Below, in pieces: positions 6,801 to 8,527 of a DNA stretch of 8,527 nucleotides. Source of the stretch: Thermoplasmata archaeon (GTDB taxonomy: Archaea > Thermoplasmatota > Thermoplasmata > RBG-16-68-12 > JAGMCJ01); the NCBI GenBank assembly GCA_023129265.1, contig JAGMCJ010000081.1, positions 1 to 8,527 on the forward strand. Direction: 5' to 3'. Positions within the stretch are counted from its first letter, which is position 1; each line of letters opens with the position of its first letter. A program made the translations under genes and the position numbers. The notes under the pieces were generated by a model, which had not been told where the DNA came from, did no database searches, and saw only the letters and a list, made by a program, of their open reading frames with translations.

Positions 6801-7264
6801 ACAGGGCCGAGGTCTACTACACTCCGGCTGACGACCCCGTGAACGGGCAGATCTGGGGAGCGACTCCCGCCTGGTTGATTGCGGAGTTCGAGGACAGCTC
6901 GGAGTCAAGGCTACATCATACGTTCAACGTGAGGCACGAGAAGACGTGGTTCTGGGATGTTCGGAACGTCTCGGACCTGTTCCTCGGGCACAACATCACG
7001 TTCCTGGCGGATGGCACGGACCCGGGCAGTGATGACCTCGTGTTCGAATGGAACTGGGGAGACAGCACAGTAAGCACCGTAACGTATTACAACGACGGGT
7101 CGGCTCCCGATGCACACCCAAGCTACTGGTACGGGACCTATCTCTTCTCAGCGCACTGCCTCGTCATGCACGCCTTCGGCGGTCACGGAACGTACGTCGT
7201 CACGGTCCAGCTGTATGACGATGACGGCGGAGCGGTCACGACAACGTTCCTGATAACGATATGA
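3872..7264 (+). CDS. Large secreted multi-PKD-domain surface protein
   Basis: This 1130-aa protein is exported: residues about 1-25 are a signal peptide (Arg2, then hydrophobic CSVLMCVMLILSISPLYV). Residues about 35-495 are beta-rich and repetitive. Units share a pattern of DTxVxIxDL followed later by a closing strand such as VKIASDKPVLIYDG (353-366) or LHITSDQPITVINGD (464-478); this recalls IgGFc-binding-like N-terminal regions, but that is a guess. PKD domains follow at about 498-596, 597-702, 704-802 and 803-907, each ending like LTVTDxxG..ITVxNV. Residues 908-1010 are a domain I do not recognise, and 1030-1130 is a fifth PKD domain. DxNxDG or DxDxDG acidic loops occur at 543-553 and 847-857. 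Many N-x-S/T sequons suggest glycosylation. No enzyme motif is seen; binding or adhesion at the cell surface is the inferred role. It stops right after the last PKD strand (TTTFLITI) with no membrane helix or sorting signal. GTG 3872 is chosen for the upstream GGGGGA and complete signal peptide; ATG 3896 would cut the signal. Confidence 0.9.
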   Translation: MRGLCSVLMCVMLILSISPLYVPVGEEIMSQATGTEFLTFWSGDLIIMAQEPDTKVHLYDLDTGGLLSTTDPRLSSPPITNPFILSNFGDSWEEKGGVGNLNQEIRLKVVTSDAAGGTATKPVTIWTGYLNPGSANPWMSYVPAYGETGRSGTELGYEFLGFADEEMYIFALKDPSATTNITVDDMVTNLDADTDDDYTLTPASPELDYSDSEIEIFYITGFEEDTVHVTSNVLASVLVGKRSRNVNLNDWSATPPSYAAGDEGVEIGTLFYAYVRSYLTVFPLEDDTHVTIVDLSDGDDSFNVTLDGDDSDGTYQFYTATEDSFSHGLILPRGSNPSVSIVSPDNAFDYDYVKIASDKPVLIYDGPVGSNVLDYADVAYSIPTGPSSQELYCYAQNSGNSNDLQIFAYNQSTNVTIKSLTRTQFFRSPSHHDFTIGPAGTAWTKGTDGFGFWWGSDVWSGEILHITSDQPITVINGDYDEPQTFGAFLPYTHIGPQPPVADAGEDQTVEEGEDVTLNGSGSFDPDDLDVLTAYEWDLDDRIDSNGDGVYTNDADATGVIVTHTYGDNGIFNITLTVTDSQGLQDNDTVQITVENVLPEVQMDTSFSGDEGSDILFEISVSDPGSDDITVLWSWGDGTSNTETHYNDGLGPDPYPSPEINPVTLNLAETHSYGHAGTYDVIVTVTDDDGGETPANAQAVIANMPPTVAISFAAPNPANEGDFVTFDGYFNDPSWLDNHTAEWDFGDSPPTQGSFSPGWGSSHHEMDAAQHAYGDNDVYSVILTVEDDFGASDSDQVEITVLNVAPTVSGTVSGTGYEPATLSFDGSFADPGWLDTWEWWWDFRPDHDSDGDGNPTNDRDVEGQVLAAGQLPTVQWTFNDDYEGPVYLYVLDDDDGLGMTIVDVTVENVAPEMTAQPRYFFNASMGLRIAGEKWHDVTIYLFEDDIEIWTATLMRHPGSPNEQMAWFENVSINLSRAYRAEVYYTPADDPVNGQIWGATPAWLIAEFEDSSESRLHHTFNVRHEKTWFWDVRNVSDLFLGHNITFLADGTDPGSDDLVFEWNWGDSTVSTVTYYNDGSAPDAHPSYWYGTYLFSAHCLVMHAFGGHGTYVVTVQLYDDDGGAVTTTFLITI

Positions 7265-7268
7265 GAAG

Positions 7269-7357
7269 CGCCGCCGACCGGATTTGAACCGGTGACCCTC
7301 CGGTTTCTGCTGCAGCTATTAACAGCCGGGAGCTCCACCAGACTAAGCTACGGCGGC
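7269..7357 (-). tRNA. tRNA-Asn(GUU) with a 15-nt intron
   Basis: The - strand folds into a cloverleaf: acceptor GCCGCCG/CGGCGGC with G discriminator, D arm GCTT/GAGC, T arm ACCGG/CCGGT with TTCAAAT, and variable loop GGGTC. The anticodon stem is CCCGG/CCGGA with a C-A mismatch at 27-43. The anticodon loop is 22 nt, 15 more than normal. Removing 15 nt at the canonical archaeal 37/38 position gives loop CTGTTAA, anticodon GTT, and a 74-nt tRNA. G73 agrees with Asn identity. No CCA is encoded. The gene is convergent with the surface-protein gene, whose stop is only 4 nt away, and it lies 41 nt past the stop of the regulator gene on the same strand. Confidence 0.92.
7305..7319 (-). other. Archaeal tRNA intron in tRNA-Asn
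   Basis: The intron lies between tRNA positions 37 and 38. Nucleotides 32-35 (CTGT) pair with intron nucleotides 10-13 (GCAG) to give the 4-bp central helix. Three-nt bulges flank it: TA|A at the 5' splice site and AA|A at the 3' site. The inner helix is almost absent, so it is a relaxed bulge-helix-bulge, cut by the archaeal splicing endonuclease. Confidence 0.85.
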
Positions 7358-7383
7358 AACGAGCGTCCCATAGGGTGGACAAC

Positions 7384-7392
7384 TAAAATAGC
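7384..7392 (-). promoter_or_regulatory. TATA-like box of tRNA-Asn
   Basis: On the - strand it reads CTATTTTAG, centred about 30 nt before the tRNA 5' end. It is a weaker box than the one before the CAU tRNA. It starts only a few nt after the stop codon of the upstream regulator gene, so readthrough from that gene may also supply the tRNA. Confidence 0.45.
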
Positions 7393-7398
7393 TTTTCG

Positions 7399-7707
7399 TC
7401 AGAGGGATTTCCTCAGTTCATCTATCATGTTCAGGGTCTCGTCAAGGCTCTTCTTGACGCGGTCGAGATACTCGGCGACCCTGTCCGTGACGAGGGCCCC
7501 GTCGGGTGTCGGCAGGATCAGACCCTCCTCTTCTAGGATGCGGAGGGAATATCTGACCTTGTGCCGCGGGTAGTTGAACATCTCGGAGAGCTTGATGATG
7601 CCGATGGGCTGGTTGTCCCTGATCGTCTTGAGCATCTCCACATGCCTTTGGAGGAGCTCAATCCTCGACTCGAGGGTGCCTTCCTCCAACTCTTCCGTCA
7701 TCTCCAT
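7399..7707 (-). CDS. Small winged-helix transcriptional regulator
   Basis: A 102-aa acidic, helix-rich protein. Residues about 10-32 form a helix (LESRIELLQRHVEMLKTIRD). Residues 36-64 fit a helix-turn-helix: GIIKLSEMFNYP, then recognition helix RHKVRYSLRILEEEGLI, followed by a wing LPTPDGALVTD (65-75). Residues 76-102 are a C-terminal amphipathic helix, probably for dimerisation. This pattern (xxKVRYSLRxLExEGLIxPxxxGAxxT) is familiar from small archaeal predicted regulators; the regulated genes are not known. No ligand domain is present. ATG 7707 is chosen because GGAGG (- strand, 7718-7714) is 6 nt upstream; TTG 7710 would be too close. It has its own TATA box (7747-7755) and a perfect palindrome just before the gene, suggesting autoregulation. 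It lies 56 nt downstream of the asparaginase-family gene on the same strand and could also be cotranscribed with it. Confidence 0.8.
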   Translation of the reverse strand: MEMTEELEEGTLESRIELLQRHVEMLKTIRDNQPIGIIKLSEMFNYPRHKVRYSLRILEEEGLILPTPDGALVTDRVAEYLDRVKKSLDETLNMIDELRKSL

Positions 7708-7727
7708 CAAACGCCTCCTGGCTCGTA

Positions 7728-7746
7728 CCCTGAATGCGTTTCAGGG
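7728..7746 (-). promoter_or_regulatory. Perfect palindromic operator at the regulator promoter
   Basis: CCCTGAA-N5-TTCAGGG is a perfect 7-bp inverted repeat with a 5-nt centre, 19 bp in all. It touches the TATA box (7747-7755) and covers the predicted transcription start, ahead of the SD at 7714-7718. A dimer bound there would block transcription start. It is not followed by a T run in either direction, which argues against a terminator. Confidence 0.6.
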
Positions 7747-7755
7747 CTTAATATG
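7747..7755 (-). promoter_or_regulatory. TATA box of the winged-helix regulator
   Basis: On the - strand it reads CATATTAAG. A start about 25-27 nt downstream (near 7724) would give a leader of about 17 nt containing GGAGG. It lies between the asparaginase-family stop codon at 7764 and the palindrome. Confidence 0.5.
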
Positions 7756-7763
7756 TTGTGGGG

Positions 7764-8527
7764 CTAGGTCTCTCCGATCCACGATGCCATCTGTCTGTTG
7801 CTGACCGCCGCCGAGTCGGACCGTGACACGGCCACGACCCCGACGGGGATCTCATGCGGGAGGAGCGTCATCCCCCACTCGCACGCTTCCTTTGCGGACA
7901 TGCCCTCTCCCATCTTGTCGAAAATCCTGAGCGACATGACCTGGCGGACGATATCCTCCCCTATGCCCGTGGCGGAGACCGCTCCATGTCCTCCGCAATA
8001 TATCCCGGCGCCAATGATGGGCGTGTCCCCGACCCGCCCGGGAAGCATGAAGGAAGTCCCGCCAGTCGAGTTCCCCGACGCCATCTTCCCTTCGCCGTCG
8101 ACCGCCACGGCGCCGACGGTGCCGATGCGGTAGTCCCTCCACTTGCCCGCCCATTCCGGAACGTCGCCTTCCTCGAGCTTCTTCTTGATCATCTCCAACC
8201 GCTCGACGGACTTCTCGGTCTTCGGGTCGAAGTACTCGAACCCCTGCTTCCTCGCGAAGGAGAGCACCCACTCGCCCGCCAGCATGATGTGCGGCGTCTC
8301 CATCACCTTTCTCGCGACGGCGATCGGGTTCTTCACGTCCTCGATGCTGGCAACGCATCCGCAGTTCATATCGGAGTCCATCAGGGACGCGTCCATCTGC
8401 AGCGAGCCGTCGAGCCTGAGCCGCGAGCCCAATCCAGCGTTCGTGCGTGGGTCGTCCTCCAGGACGATTATCGCCTCGACAACGGCTTCGATGGCGCCCC
8501 CGCCCCCCTCCAGGACGGACATGCCCG
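7764..8527 (-). CDS. Isoaspartyl peptidase / plant-type L-asparaginase, Ntn hydrolase (5' partial)
   Basis: Member of the threonine-type N-terminal nucleophile hydrolases (asparaginase_2 family) that release isoaspartate from damaged peptides and often hydrolyse L-asparagine. The frame runs off the window edge; GMSVLEGGGGAIEAVVEAI matches the family after its first 30-40 residues, so ATG 8520-8522 is not taken as the start. Counting from that Met: LEDDPRTNAGLGSRL (21-35), KNPIAVARKVMETPHIMLAGE (64-84), then the autocleavage site IGTVGAV with the catalytic Thr at 135 (codon 8118-8120). STGGT (152-156), GRVGDTPIIGAG (162-173, Arg and Asp for substrate binding) and SATGIGE (183-189) complete the active site. 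After self-cleavage the beta subunit would be about 118 aa. Cysteines in NCGCVAS and YCGG are a little unusual. It ends 56 nt before the regulator gene. Substrate preference cannot be read from sequence. Confidence 0.93.
   Translation of the reverse strand, partial: GMSVLEGGGGAIEAVVEAIIVLEDDPRTNAGLGSRLRLDGSLQMDASLMDSDMNCGCVASIEDVKNPIAVARKVMETPHIMLAGEWVLSFARKQGFEYFDPKTEKSVERLEMIKKKLEEGDVPEWAGKWRDYRIGTVGAVAVDGEGKMASGNSTGGTSFMLPGRVGDTPIIGAGIYCGGHGAVSATGIGEDIVRQVMSLRIFDKMGEGMSAKEACEWGMTLLPHEIPVGVVAVSRSDSAAVSNRQMASWIGET

Noticed and set aside
7728..7746. The palindrome as a terminator of the asparaginase-family gene
   Set aside because: It is not followed by a T tract, and it sits between a TATA box and an SD, which fits an operator better.
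1..8527. CRISPR array, insertion sequence, integrase or toxin-antitoxin pair
   Set aside because: I looked for regular spaced repeats, transposase or recombinase motifs and paired small genes on both strands and saw none.

Overview
This window looks archaeal, most likely from a Thermoplasmata-like euryarchaeon; that placement is inference from gene content and style, with no marker gene to prove it. The direct archaeal signs are a tRNA gene with a 15-nt intron at position 37/38 flanked by a bulge-helix-bulge, TATA boxes about 27-30 nt upstream of genes with short leaders, tRNA genes without an encoded CCA, heavy use of AGG/AGA and ATA codons, and a large multi-PKD surface protein with DxDxDG inserts.

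Layout, left to right. (1) Positions 1-267 are the 3' end of a membrane-anchored PKD-type surface protein on the + strand, in DNA of clearly lower GC than what follows. (2) Positions 268-743 hold no convincing gene, only short repeats and a possible gene remnant. (3) A tightly coupled + strand pair, tldD (744-2144) and pmbA/tldE (2147-3484), encodes the two subunits of the TldD/TldE zinc peptidase. TldD keeps HEAIGH and the C-terminal Cys ligand; the partner has lost them. (4) A CAU tRNA (Met, or possibly Ile2) lies on the - strand, its 3' end 10 nt past the pmbA stop, with a good TATA box behind it. (5) A 303-nt intergenic region carries a 17-bp imperfect direct repeat and two + strand TATA boxes. 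(6) A 1130-aa secreted protein (3872-7264) has an N-terminal half made of at least two or three related beta-rich repeats, followed by four PKD domains, a domain of unknown type and a fifth PKD domain. It ends abruptly with no membrane anchor. (7) An intron-containing tRNA-Asn(GUU) on the - strand has its 3' end 4 nt past that stop. (8) A small winged-helix regulator and a 5'-truncated isoaspartyl peptidase/L-asparaginase (Ntn hydrolase) lie on the - strand. The regulator's promoter contains a perfect 7-5-7 palindrome between the TATA box and the ribosome binding site.

How it fits together: TldD/TldE and the isoaspartyl peptidase are both peptide or protein clean-up enzymes, but they are separate transcription units and nothing here shows co-regulation. 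The surface-protein gene sits between two tRNA genes of the same orientation. This could be ordinary close packing or a site where accessory DNA has entered. No CRISPR array, insertion sequence, integrase or rRNA is visible. The items most worth a second look are the palindromic operator of the regulator, the unanchored surface protein abutting tRNA-Asn, its unassigned N-terminal repeats, and the tandem repeat upstream of the tRNA-Met promoter.
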